DNA of 64,000 bases from Phlegmacium glaucopus (lineage: Eukaryota > Basidiomycota > Agaricomycetes > Agaricales > Cortinariaceae), in assembly GCA_015039465.1 (NCBI GenBank), contig MU130003.1, forward strand, positions 125,184 through 189,183, written 5' to 3'. The notes under the pieces were generated by a model. That model ran no database searches, was not told the DNA's origin, and saw only the letters and a list, made by a program, of their open reading frames with translations. The position numbers and the translations under genes are program-made. Positions within the stretch are counted from its first letter, which is position 1. Every line of letters begins with the position of its first letter. Shown piece by piece: positions 24,001 through 36,378 of the stretch.

Positions 24001-24321
24001 ATTCTCAATGCGAGAATCCATGTCGAATGCGAGTGTTACTCACACAACACTATTCGGTTTTGACAGCCGAAAGAGACGAACTGCAGAGGCAATGAGAACA
24101 ACTATAAACAACAGTTTCCATTCTCCAGACGCAATATCCAGCCCTCCGAATGGGTAGTTTCTTGTCCGACCTGGTCCAAATCCTTTTGAAGCGACAGCTC
24201 TCCGTTCGTCGGCGTCTAAGTGGTCTCCCCGAGGATGTGGAAATCGTTGTGACAATAAGGGAAGTTTTGGAATATCAGGTGGTGGCGATGGTGGGCGCCT
24301 GGCTCTGAAGTTACCAGACAT
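21014..24321 (-). CDS. PMT4: Protein O-mannosyltransferase, PMT4 type
   Basis: Ten exons keep phase: 24044-24321, 23834-23986, 23179-23780, 23027-23122, 22481-22975, 22265-22422, 22058-22205, 21684-22005, 21600-21624 and 21014-21550 (937 residues). It transfers mannose from dolichyl-phosphate-mannose to Ser/Thr of proteins in the ER. FDEVHFGKF with DVHPPLAKLL is the catalytic luminal loop. GDGDGFMSSEFQ and the MIR-domain signatures (RHVNTQGGYLHSHPHNYPGG, QQITLYPHRDSNNDW) are diagnostic of the Pmt4 subfamily, followed by FLHHYFPALYFA in the C-terminal membrane part. A tail of about 175 residues, rich in Ser, Ala, Pro and Glu, extends beyond the usual end of yeast Pmt4. The ninth exon uses a weak donor (gttgta). 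Confidence 0.93.
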
Positions 24322-24497
24322 ATATGTTCGGCTTGTATGTTGAGGAAAGGAAGTGTGAGCATTGTATCACACCTCGACGTGGCGTCCATAAAAGGCAAGT
24401 TCTTGATCGAACGCAGCAAGGTAACGAATATCCATTTTATTATGTAGATTCAACGTCGGTAATCTTTTAGTTATGCTTATTGTAGTTCTACAGGGTT

Positions 24498-26566
24498 CTA
24501 TACGGCTTCACGTCTGCGAGGGGATGCCCGCAGAATATCATCGACACTACACACAAGGATTAATTGAGAAAATGGTAATGGGCTAGCCAAAAATCTTACC
24601 GAATGATCATCTCAGCAGCCTCACTCGCGCTGAGTACCACTTGTCGTTTCAGTTTGTAACTTTCAGTGACTCCAAGCTCTCGCATTGATCCAATACTTCC
24701 TTGGTCCATATCTAACCGGTAAAGTTAGCCCCATGTGAAATTTGAAATCACAAACACATAAAGTATCACTGACCCAAACCGGCATCTGCTTGTCCGCCAT
24801 AATGCGCAGCTCGTAGTTTTGACACCAGATCAGAAGAGTCGTAGCCGGCGTTGTCAGCGAGAATAGTTGGGATCTGTCTCAGAGCGCGTCCGAAGGCTTC
24901 CACAGCAATGGCCTTCTTGCCATCGATACCACGAGCTACCTCTTCAACTGCACAACTCATAAGCATCTCTGCACATCCACCTCCAAGAACGGTTCTTGTC
25001 TCTTTCACTGTTTGGGAAAGGACAGAAAGGGCATCATGTAGTGATCTTTCGGCTTCATCGACCATCTGGTTCGTTGATCCACGGAGGACGACGGTGCAAG
25101 CCTCACCGGCAGCAACGCCAGAGAACTTGATCAGCTAGAATGACAGGGCGATGTCACCAAAGAACGTAGATGAGAGGATCAACCAACTAACCTTGTCCTC
25201 TCCAATCATGATCTCCTCTATCACCTCGCACTGTCCTAGTTTCACCAAATCCGGTCTATCGAATGTACTAGCGATCTCTCCGCCAGTGACTAGCGATAGC
25301 CGCTCAACGCCTTCGAAATCGGCATGTTCTATAACGAGAATGCCCTTCTCAGCCAAGAGAGATTCCGGATAGTTGTAGATCAACTGTCTGTTAACGAAGC
25401 AATTGATGCCATGTGCTGCGATAGCCTCCACTTTGGCTTTCATTTTTTCCTAAATTTTATTGTTAAATGTTTGATTCTTGGATGGAAAAGGACTGGATTA
25501 CTTTTTCTGCGCGTTCGAGTTCGGCCAATTTTCCAGTACCATCGACCTTGACCCGTGCACCAAAAATCTTAATTTTGTCGGTATCCATGGCTAATGAGAT
25601 CGAACTTTATGAGAAGAAGAATACAAGAGAAGTGTCAGACATACATGTGTTTGCAATGAGAATCTTGGCGTTTTCAAGTCGTTTTGGTGAATTCACAGCG
25701 ATTGATTTATCCAGAATGAAACCTGAGAAGAATCAGGGAAAAAACACAATCTACAGCAAGAAGGAAATGGACCTTCGTCGAGATATGAATCTGTCAATTT
25801 TCCACCAACTTTTTTGATGATTTGGATGTGTTCAAGATCTATTGAGCCCTGGTGATTTACTTGAGCGTAGGTCAAACCTTAAGAAGGATGGAATCTACCT
25901 TTAGCCGTAAGACAGCATCTACAGCAAGATTTGCAAAATATTCTTTGTCCTGGGAGAGAACTTTTGATGATAGGGTAGTACGAGCGATATTGAACAAATC
26001 TTCTCGGAATTTCGGAGGATTTGATCTAGCATTCTTGAGCATTGCCAAGTCTGGTTTATGAAGTGCGTGGCAAATACTCACGAATGATCTACAGCAGCAT
26101 TTTCCAGAGCCTTCAGTGCAGCTATACTCGCGATCCGATATCCCTCCACGATCGTTTGAGGATGAATTTTTTTGGCAATCAACTTTTCCGCCTCTCTTAG
26201 CAGCTCCGCGGCTAGGACAGTAACCGTTGTCGTCCCATCGCCAACCTCATCATCCTGCACCTTGGAAATATTGACCAGGATCTTGGCCGCAGCATTGTCC
26301 AATTGGATCGCTTTGAGGATCGTTGCACCATCGTTTGTGACGTTAATATCGCCTGTAGAAGCAGATTGAAGGATCTTGTTCATTCCTTTGGGTCCTAAGG
26401 TAGATTTTACAAGATCTCCGAGGGCTAGGGCGCCGACGAATGATGAGAGACGCGCATTCTCTGCTTTCTCTTCCGTCGCCTGTGATTTTAAATTTTAGTA
26501 TTCAAGTATTAGAAGAAGTTGGTGATTTTCAATATGCACCTGTTCGCCGAATATTTGCATTGACAT
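24498..26566 (-). CDS. CCT2: Chaperonin CCT/TRiC subunit beta
   Basis: Ten exons (26540-26566, 26082-26479, 25899-26025, 25773-25848, 25645-25722, 25502-25590, 25192-25449, 24774-25134, 24600-24711 and 24498-24546) keep phase and give 524 residues, the normal size. It is one of the eight subunits of the cytosolic ATP-dependent chaperonin that folds actin and tubulin. The start [19 protein letters not shown], the ATP-site motifs [18 protein letters not shown] and [22 protein letters not shown], and the late GGGCAEM and [12 protein letters not shown] segments match CCT beta rather than its sister subunits. The gene ends 177 bp upstream of the PMT4 start in the same direction and is divergent from the first P450. 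Confidence 0.95.
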
Positions 26567-26945
26567 CTCGAGGTCTCGTCAGGTAATCGTGAATACGTTG
26601 AATCTTCAAGTTTATTTAGGAAGACGCGTCTGGCAAATCAAGTTTCCCACGGAAAGAAGTCATCTAAAGATCTTTTCAAAGATTCTAACTCAGTAACTGT
26701 TTATGAATAGACTTCTTTCAAATTTCAAAATCGCAATATTTTATCTCAGTGGACGTGGTAAAGGGGCTTGTTGCTGATTTCTGGAATTGCTGTGCTTTTC
26801 CTGAAGTGCAATCAGCATGTGTTTCAGGAGTGTCGTCAGGCGGGAGAGTTGGTATATCACATGGTGAGGCCGGTAAAGTCCTTTCTGAGACACGCGTATG
26901 TCTATTTAACCAACCAACGTCGTCTGTTGGTTCCATAACTCACCA
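26567..26945. promoter_or_regulatory. Divergent intergenic region CCT2 / P450-1
   Basis: This 379-bp gap lies between the start codons of CCT2 (minus) and P450-1 (plus) and must hold both promoters. I see no clear TATA or CCAAT arrangement that could be assigned to one side. Confidence 0.4.
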
Positions 26946-29680
26946 ATGATAGGCCCTTTGTATCTTCTGCGCACTTTTCCATACTTTGCTATCCCCTCGA
27001 CTATTGTCTATGCAGGTCTAACTTTAGCCAAGCAACATCTTGGCCTCCCAATTCCCACCTGGCTTGCAGTGGTTACCGCCCTTCTTGCCCGACCCACGAT
27101 CTTCATCTTCAATCGATACTACTCCAGGATTACAGACAGCAGAAACGCTGCTGCCAACAATGCAATAGTTGCCCCTCATATACAGGAATCAGCTTTTGCT
27201 ATAATAGGCAAAATATCAACCAGCTTCGACAAAGGCTATCCTGGTGCATTCCCATGCTGGCTTCGCGTTCCTGTCCAAAACTAACAAGCACCGTAGGCGA
27301 TGCACTTTTGGATTGGACGAAAGAATACGGAAATACCTACCAACTAAGACTCTTGACTGATAATCGAGTACGTGTTTTTATCCCTCATTCATGGGGCATT
27401 GAAATGACTTTTTACCTTTTGCTGCAGTTGGTCACGGTCGAACCCCACCATGTCAAGGTACATCAACTAACCTATCTTTATATCTAATTTGACACTCATC
27501 TTCCCATTCAAGGCAATCCTCGCCACTCAATTTGATTCCTTTGACAAGGGTATGTGGAGCCTAAATAACGTGATAGGAATGTCTCTCATAAATTGAAACC
27601 TTAGGCCCTATGTTCTACTCGCAGTTCAAGTCATTGCTGGGAGAAGGAGTTTTCAATGCCGATGGTACGCTACTCCTATTTTCACTCACTCCTAGACTAA
27701 TCATGACTGAACAGGTGAAATGTGGAAGTGCGTTATATATTACTTTTACACTAGAACTTTCAACCCTAACTCAAAGCCTCAAGATTCCACCGAGCAATGA
27801 CCCGACCATTTTTCAGTCGAGAGCGTATCAGCGACTTCGACATCTACGATAAATTTTCTATCACCACATTGCAGCTCGCAAAGACTAGATTGGCAGAGGG
27901 TTACCCCGTTGAATTTCAGGTAGATTTTTCTTCTCATCAATGTGTACTCCAGATTCTCATAGGTCTGTTATGTGTAGGATCTAGTTGCTCGGTTCACCCT
28001 AGACTCTGCTACAGAGTTCTTATTTGGGAACAGTGTTGGATCGTTAACAGCGGACATTTTTTATCCAAAATCAGCGGCACATCTAAACAAACCTTCATTC
28101 TACGACCATCCCTCTACTAAATTTGTCAAAGCATTCTCAGAAGGGCAAAATCAAACCGCTTCACGTACATCCTTCGGCAACGATTGGCCTCTGTTTGAAT
28201 TTTGGTCCAACAAAGTGACTCCTTTGCGACAGGATATCGACAGCTTCATTGAGCCGTTGATGGAAGTCGCTCTCGCAAAGAAGAATCGTGCGTTGTCCGA
28301 CGGAGCTGATGCCAAGGATGAAGACGAGAATCGCAGTTTACTTTCACACCTTGTCGAGCATACACAGGGTAAGGAATGTCCCCGCTGAACCCTCCCCCCA
28401 TTTACTTAACGTGATTCTTGGGAACTGTCTAGATAAGAACATCTTGAAGGATGAGGTAATTTCTTTTTTCGAGGGATAAACATTATCTAATATGAATTTT
28501 GGTCTAGCTTGTGAACCTTCTTGTCGCTGGACGTGACACAGTAAGTCAAATATCGATTTCATTCACTCCCATTCCGCTAACGCTTGATGGAAGACCATGT
28601 GTCTCTTAACATACTCGTTCTACATGTTGGCGGAACACCCAGATATCGAAAAACGCCTTCGTCAAGAAATCTTTGACAAAGTTGGCCCGGCAGGAAGCCC
28701 TACATATGATCAGATGCGTGATATGAAGTTCTTGAGGGCATTCCTTAACGGTATGTATTAACAGTTGCGTATTCAACGAAAGTCGTTATTGACGACCTTT
28801 TTCGGCAGAGGTTCTAAGGCTGTACCCCCCTGTGTTAGTTCTCTCCCCCTCTCTCTCATGAAACCATGTTTACGTTGATGTCTATATTGCAGACCGTTTG
28901 ATACCAGGTATATAACTTGAGTCTTCCTAGCTTACAGCTCGGTCTGACAATATCTGGTCTGGTATAGGTTTACGAACAAAGCAGTCGTCCTTCCTGCCGC
29001 AGACAGCAATTCCAAACCGATATATGTCCCGGCACAAACACAGTCCGTTCTTGTCTTTTTCTCTTCGGAGACCATATATATTTGTTTACTGACTGGAATG
29101 TATTCAGATGTCTCTATAGCGTTCTCATCATGCATCGTAGAACAGACCTGTGGGGTCCTGACGGTATGATCACAATTTGCTTCGAATAATGATTGGTTGA
29201 CTGATTTATCTTACTTTCCAGCACTCGTATTCGATCCTGATCGCTTCCTTGATGAAAGAGTACACAAATATACAACCCCGAACCCCTTCATCTTCTGTCC
29301 TTTCAACGCAGGACCTCGTATTTGTCTCGGACAACAGGTAATGCACAAACCACCATGCCCTATTCAACAAATATCAGAAACTCAAAACTTTTTCTTTCTT
29401 TTTTCCAGTTCGCCTATCACGAAGCCAGCTTCTTCCTCATTCGTCTATTGCAACAGTTCACTGGATTTGCTTTAGACAAATCTGAAAACCTTCAGCCTCC
29501 GGCGGACTGGGCTGCTTGTGACGGTATGAAGGGAACTGAGAAGGTGGTTCCTGCTTCGCATCTAACTCTGTATATTAGGGTGAGTGTCTTTTTTTGAGAT
29601 TAGGAGATGCCTAACAGACTTCTTTTTTTCATTAGGGTGGCCTTTGGGTAACAATGGAGCCGCTGAAGACCGAGGAATGA
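26946..29680 (+). CDS. Cytochrome P450, CYP63-like (copy 1)
   Basis: Eighteen exons keep phase (26946-27243, 27297-27367, 27428-27457, 27513-27549, 27605-27664, 27715-27727, 27784-27919, 27978-28368, 28433-28455, 28508-28540, 28594-28750, 28809-28833, 28893-28907, 28968-29042, 29108-29163, 29222-29337, 29409-29579 and 29636-29680), giving 583 residues. A hydrophobic N-terminus ([19 protein letters not shown]) anchors it in the ER membrane. Motifs are the I-helix LVAGRDTT, ExxR in [17 protein letters not shown] and the haem loop [12 protein letters not shown] with Cys508. Family features such as EYGNTYQLR and [12 protein letters not shown] resemble CYP63 monooxygenases of wood-decay fungi, several of which oxidise alkanes and aromatics. 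Substrate is not known. The start is MIGPLYLL; copy 2 has a slightly longer start. Confidence 0.9.
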
Positions 29681-31519
29681 TCTTTAACATTCAATTTATA
29701 CTGACCTTCTCTTGCGAAATGATTTTACCTATTATATAATTATTAAATATGGCCATTGGCGACTTCAAATCTAGACCCACCTTTCGACATCACCACTCAT
29801 ATGTAGATACATTTTGTAATATATTGAGTGGACCTTTTGTAGTTATTTATTTTTATTATTTAAACTAGACTTTTATCTAAATGAAATAGGCAGCTTTTGA
29901 TCCTGAAATTTAGGCTCATGACCAGGGATAATGATCTTTCGAATACAGGTAGGATCCCCAATGGCCGATGGTATCGCAACAGATAGGAAGGTACGGAGAA
30001 ATACTGGAGAAATACCTTTTGAACCTGCAGGGTAGGTGTAAGCAATGCATTCCCATACTCCTCGGTGGACGCTCAGGCTATGAGTATGGGGTTCAAGGAG
30101 AGTGCTAAAAATAGGTCCAGGAATTTCACTGGATACATATGCATATGGAATTCAAAGTGTTTTGCAGTTTTTGGTTGATTTTTGCGCCGTTGTCATGATA
30201 CCAATCTAAAAGGGGAGTTTCTACAAGTTATTTTTTGGAGGACCATGGAATTTTTGCATAAAAGTGGCGTGTAAGCACATTCCACCACCTCCCGTAATCT
30301 TCTGACAGCAGTCTAATATCGCCAAGCTCATTCACCAAATTCAATGTTCAGCGGCCGGTTGTTTCTTGCCGCCGTGAACTTCTTTCTTCTCATGCAGCTG
30401 AAGCCTGGGAGCTTCTCTTTCTTAGCGCTCGCCTGCAAGATTTTCACTGACAATTGAATTTCTCAGCCCCCTTTAATTATGTCACGGTAATGTCATGGGA
30501 GTTTTGAAAGAGCGCATCATACTACATAGTTTGTACTATGTTCAAACGCACTGACATATATATATAATGGATTTTGCCTCATGGATTATGGGTCCCAGTT
30601 CCCTTGCCTAGTAGTACCGACTTGGTGGCTCAAAATATTGGTATGTATTTGGGAGCGCGCGCAACCCAACACTTGCAAACGGTCCACGACAGTCGGCACG
30701 AGACTACTTGCGCGCGTACATCTCGGCGGTACCTAATTTCGGGCTCGGGCATCGACGGTCTGCTTTCAAATCACCGTTTCAAGCCGTTTCACCGCGTCTA
30801 GCTTGTCCGATAATGAGCTTGCATTATTATATGAGCGGCTGACTGTGGCTGTGCTCAGTTGCGGCGCTTCTAACTTATCCCCATAGCGGTCTGGAGGTGA
30901 GAAATGAGAGATGGTCTTACAAATCAAATCAAAAAATTTCCCAGAATTGCAACCTCAGGCGAGATTGCACTATTTTGAAAATACCATTCAACTAGCTCAA
31001 AGGAGCAGCACAGATGCAGTAAAGCTCTTCTCGCCAAGCTGAACTGGACGAAAACGGAAACTAGTGCGTCTGGATCTCAGTCATATGCCACTACTAAGAA
31101 ATATGCGAGGTGTCATAGCTTATGAGCCTATTCTTGCCGCAACCGGCCGAATTGATCGTTTCTGTCGCCCCTGGCTAAGACATTCAGGAGTGCTATAACG
31201 AGTAACAACACTAGTATCTGCAATTGCAACCACTCAGGCGGCCAGTCAAGGAATCGACTTATAGTTCTAGCATCAACTGCAATCGAATATAGTGATCTCA
31301 AGCCAAAAACAATCTACTCATCCTTTATAAGTGCACCTTTACTTCAAAGCCAGGTGATAACGATGACCACGGAAGGTATTATTCATTTGTTGACATGTGG
31401 ATGGACCGGTTACATAAAACAGGCTATCCTTATGCGCTGTCTCTGGCTATTTCTGTAACGATCTACCGAGACATATACATATTACACATCCCACAGTCTT
31501 AGTCCAAACCCACTCATCG
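29681..31519. other. Intergenic region between P450 copies
   Basis: 1.8 kb without a recognisable gene. A tatatatata run at 30556-30566 and AT-rich stretches occur. The last few hundred bases should hold the promoter of P450 copy 2. No clear repeat of the copy 1 promoter is seen, so the duplication appears limited to the transcribed part. Confidence 0.45.
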
Positions 31520-34256
31520 ATGCAGCTTCCACCCGGCCCTCTGTATCTTCTGCGCACTTTTCCGTCCTTTGCGATCCCCTCGACCATTGTCTATGCAAGT
31601 CTAACTCTAGCCAAAGAGCATCTTAGCCTTGTCATTCCCGTCTGGGTTGCAGTTTTTACTGCCCTTCTGGCCCGACCCGCGATCCTCATCTTCAACCGAT
31701 ATTACTCGAGGTTTGCAGACAACAGACATGCTGCTGCCAACAATGCAGTAGTCGCTCCTTGCGTACGGGGATCGGCTTTCTCCATCATAAACAAGATGTC
31801 AAACAGCTTCAAGCACAACTATCCTGGTGCATTCTGATGCTGGCCTTTGTGTTCCTGTCCAAAGCTAACAATTATGCTTCTAGCTGATTCACTGCTCAGA
31901 TGGGTACAAGAATACGGAAATACCTACCAACTAAGACTCTTGACCGATAACCGAGTACGTGTTTCCATCCTTCATTCACAGAGCATGGAAGAGAGCTTTT
32001 GCTGCAGATAGTCACGGTCGAACCTCATCACGTCAAGGTAAGTCAATTAGGTTATATTTATATCTAATTTGACACTTTGATCTTCCCATTCAAGGCGATC
32101 CTTGCCACCCAATTTGATGCTTTTGAAAAGGGTAGGTTCAGTCTAAGAAATATGGCAGAAAATATCCAATAAATAAATAAACCTTAGGGACTATGGCCCA
32201 CATTCAATTCATGTCATTGCTAGGAGAAGGTGTTTTTAATGCTGATGGTACGTCACTATCTATTGTTATTTGCCCACTTCTTTTTTTTGGCTGATCATGA
32301 CTGACCAGGTGAAATGTGGAAGTGCGCTACATATTACTTTTACGGTAGAATAACTCTAATTCAAGGCCTCAAGATTCCACCGAGCAATGACTCGACCATT
32401 TTTCACTCGGGAGCGTATCAGCGACTTCGATATCTACGATAAAAATTGTGTCACCACATTGCAGCTCGCAAGGACTAGATTGGCGGAGGGTTATCCCGTT
32501 GAATTTCAGGTGGATTTTTCTTCTCATCAATATATTCCAGATTCTCATGCGCCTGTTATGTATAGGATTTAGTTGCTCGGTTCACCCTAGACTCTGCTAC
32601 AGAGTTCTTATTCGGGCACGATGTTGGATCGCTGTCAGCGGACATTTTCTATCCGAAATCAGCGGCACATCTAAACAAACCTTCATTTTACAATCATCCC
32701 TCTACTATATTTGTCAAAGCGTTCTCAGAAGGACAAGAGCGAACCGCTGCGCGCTCACCCCTCGGCGGTGAATGGCCGCTGGTCGAATTCTGGTCCGACC
32801 AAGTGGCGCCCTTGCGAAAGATTATCAACAGCTTCATAGAGCCATTGATGGACGACGCTCTCGCAAAAAGGAATCTTGAGCTAGCTAACGAGGGCGCTGA
32901 TGTCAAGGATGGTAACGAGAGTGGAAATAATTTACTTCGGCATCTTGTCAAGCACACACAAGGTAAGGAATCTCCGTTGAACCATCTTTTCAATTGTTTA
33001 ATATCTGAGACGGTCTAGATAAGAATATCTTAAAGGATGAGGTAATTGATCTTTGAGGGATAAACATTATCCGATCTGAATTTTGGTCTAGCTTGTGAAC
33101 CTTCTTGTCGCTGGACGTGACACAGTAAGTCAAATATTGATCTCGTTCACTCCCATTCCGTTAATACTTGATGGAAGACCATGTGTCTCTTAACATATTC
33201 GTTCTACATGTTGGCGGAACACCCAGATATCGAAAAACGTCTTCGCCAAGAAATCTTTGACAAAGTTGGCCCAACGGGAAGCCCTACATATGATCAGATG
33301 CGTGAAATGAAATACATGAGGGCATTCCTTAATGGTATGTATTAGCAAATGTGTACTCAACCAAACTTGTTATTGACGACCTTTTCCGGCAGAGGTCCTA
33401 AGATTGTATCCACCAGTGTTAGTTTTCTCTCTCATGGAACCACATTTTAACCATTGATGTCTCTGCTGCAGTCCGGTTAACGGCAGGTATATACCACGAG
33501 TCTTCCTACCCTTCCGTCCGGTCTCATGATATTTGGTCTTGCGTAGGGTTACTAACAAACCAGTCGTCCTTCCCGCCGCAAATAGCAGTTCCAAACCGAT
33601 CTACATCCCGGCAAAAACAAGGTCTGCTCTCTTTCTCTTTCTCTTTAGAGACCACATGTATTTATACACCGACCGAAATGGTTTTCAGATGTACCTATAG
33701 TGTTCTCATTATGCATCGTAGAACAGACCTGTGGGGTCCTGACGGTATGGACACAATTTACTTCGAATAGATGCTTGGTTCAACGATTCACCCTACTTTC
33801 TAGCACTCGTATTCGATCCTGATCGCTTCCTTGATGACAGGGTACACAAGTATATAACTCCGAACCCTTTCATCTTCTGTCCTTTCAACGCAGGACCTCG
33901 TATTTGTCTCGGACAGCAGGTATGCACGCAAATCACCCATGCTCTATCAGAAACTCAAAAAAATAAAAAATCTTCCTTCTCAGTTCGCCTACCACGAAGC
34001 CACTTACTTCCTTATTCGTCTCTTGCAGCAGTTCACTGGATTTGCTTTAGACAAATCTGAAAACCTTCAGCCTCCGGCGGACTGGGCTGCTTGTGATGGT
34101 ATGAAGGGAACTGAGAAGGTGGTCCCTGCTGCGCATCTGACTCTGTATGTTAGGGTGAGTGTCTTTCTTTTGGATGTAGGATCTCTCTAATATATTTATT
34201 TATTTTAGGGCGGCCTTTGGGTACGAATGGAGCCGCTGAAGACCATGGAGGAATGA
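31520..34256 (+). CDS. Cytochrome P450, CYP63-like (copy 2)
   Basis: A tandem paralogue of the upstream P450 with the same 18-exon plan; every splice site I traced has the same phase. It starts [20 protein letters not shown], four residues longer than copy 1. [45 protein letters not shown] and the tail [12 protein letters not shown] are present with no stops. Differences concentrate in the segment around 32600-32900 ([35 protein letters not shown] versus NSVGSLTAD and RTSFGNDW in copy 1) and the loop [13 protein letters not shown]. This part covers the B-C to F-G substrate-contact regions, so substrate range may differ. Both copies should be ER-bound haem monooxygenases that need P450 reductase. 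Confidence 0.9.
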
Positions 34257-34815
34257 TCGTTAACAGTCACTTAAGACTGCTTTTCTTTCTCTTGCGAAGT
34301 GGTTTGACCTATTATATATTTATGAAATATACAGTACATAATTAAGCCATTGGTGACTTCAAGGTCAACAAAATGTTTCCCCGTAAACCATTTCTATGTA
34401 CGCCGCCGAATAAGATATTTTTTGTAAATTATTCGATGCATCACTCATGGCAGTGAGGAGCAAGTTAATGGGGGAAATGGGATGTGAGTACAGAGAGTGA
34501 CCTGAACCCCCTTGAGCTGGTTAGCTACTTCAGTTCCAGTGTGACTGATACTAGGTTGCAAGTTGTAGGATATTACAAGTTACAAATGAAAAATAACATT
34601 TGTTTTGCTGCTGTAGCATCCATGGAATGACAACATATTCATCATGAATATTATAGGGATATCAGGTTAAATGTAGTGATCAAACTCTTTATTAGTAGTT
34701 TTCCCTATTTTGGTACTCAGGGTCGTGAGGGGTGACTAAGAATTGCAGAATAATGTTTCTTTTATTTACCTTTACCTTCTACTACAATGTTATGTTGGTG
34801 CCCCAATGTGTTTGG

Positions 34816-35700
34816 TGTAAGATAGAGGTCACCAGGAACCAGCACCCTTACATAATCAAAAACTGTGCTCAATGGTGGCCTCAATTATTTGCACAACAAA
34901 ACCCTTAGCCCTAATTTAACACCATAGAAGTGTGCAGAATAAGTTTAGCTACAACTCTATGGAAAAGAATTTTCTCAAAACAAAGAATAGCCCAAGATTT
35001 TCGGGGATGAAATTTTTTGATTCAAAACATCACCAAATGCCTCAATTGTTTCAGAGAAAGGTTTTAAAAAAAAGTCAACATTTTGCGACGCTACATTTTG
35101 CAGCTTATGTAATCACAACACGTGACCATGGCAGAGGCATGGCAAGACGGCCCGGGATTTATGCGTGGTGGGAAAGACAGACTGCTGTTGATGAGTGTTA
35201 TTCACACAGATCAACCAGAAGTCTCACCAGAGTCACCTGGAAGAGCTGATATCTTTGTGCTTCTACCCAAAGTACCACTATGAATTGAATTTTATCAAGC
35301 AATATTGGGGAGCAGAAAAATTCCATTACCGCACTAATAATGTAAAAGCATGTCTCGACGACATACCTGACCTCCAAATCAAAGGGTTGGCATCACAACA
35401 TATTTTCATCATCTTCTATTTGTCTTATCGTGTATTTTGATCAACAGATCGGCCAATGAGGGTCTGTCAGGTGACTCAGGTCCTGAGGCTGCATGGGCAA
35501 ATTGGAAATATCACGGTCACACAGCTGATATTCTTGCAGACTTGAAGAGGCATTTTGATGAGAAATATGGTGAGGGCAAGTTGTAGATAATATTGCTGTA
35601 AATATCGCCTATAAACTTTTTTTTTCCCCCAAACCCAAGATTTTGCGCTTACTAATCAGCTTACGTAAAGGTGCTGGTTCCTGGTGACCTCTATCTTACC
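34816..35700. mobile_element. Decayed DNA transposon with long inverted repeats
   Basis: The sequence gtaagatagaggtcaccagg at 34816 continues through aaccagcacc and recurs as its reverse complement at about 35668-35700 (ggtgctggttcctggtgacc). Weaker inverted similarity (tttacctttac / gtaaaggtaaa type words) continues outward to roughly 34770 and 35785, so the true ends may be there. Transposase debris lies inside. No target duplication could be fixed. Confidence 0.6.
35085..35585 (+). pseudogene. C-terminal fragment of DDE transposase
   Basis: The phrase CFYPKYHYELNFIKQYWGAEK (about 35250-35325) matches the catalytic-glutamate region of a large basidiomycete DDE transposase family, whose usual form is LPKFHCELNxIExxWG. 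It is followed by a separate in-frame piece RSANEGLSGDSGPEAAWANW, then KYHGH, up to TAG at 35584-35586. These pieces are separated by frame changes or an intron and the N-terminal half is missing. It is an inactive remnant. Confidence 0.6.
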
Positions 35701-36378
35701 TTCAATTTTTGATGATATAGTTCTGTTGTTTGTCACACCTTACATATTTGTTTGTTATAGCAAAGCAAAGGTAAAAGTTGGTGGCATGCAGATCATCATG
35801 ATCTAATGTATCAGTGTTTTACACTTGTTGAGGCTGGTAGAGGGATTCTTAAAATTGCCAACTAAACTCTGCACCAGGAAAATATTGAGAGCACTTCATT
35901 TCATCATCTATCACCTCCGTCCGAAAGTTGATTGCAAGTGAATTCCAGTTCAACAGCCCCTCTCCTACTTCAAAAATTAACCTCATTTACCTCTTGTTAG
36001 TGTTCACCATGTCCCCACAAGATGGTTGACTTCTCTGGTGTTTCCTGGAATGCGATCCAACACCATACAACATCCTGCAACATTCCACTAAGTGCAAACA
36101 TTAATTAATTGAAGGCCATGATTAAGAACAAAATTTACTGTCTGAGTGGTTCTAGGCAAAAATTGCAAATGTATATAGATTTTATGACACATATACAATA
36201 ATACATGGAAATTAAAGAATTTACAGAATAGCTGGCAACTTGGAAACACTTTGATGTCGTCGCCGCGGCTAATGTGAACCTGCGAGAAGTCTAAAATTGG
36301 CTGATGGGAAAATGATCGGAAATAACCGATCGTGTTAACTTGATGGGTCAATGATAACATTGTCCAGTCGAATGCACC

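Larger units (their letters stand above)
34257..36378. other. Intergenic region holding a decayed DNA transposon
   Basis: No host gene. A transposon remnant with inverted ends lies at about 34816-35700 (separate entries). The interval 35900-36378 appears to be the promoter side of the SET gene. Confidence 0.5.
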
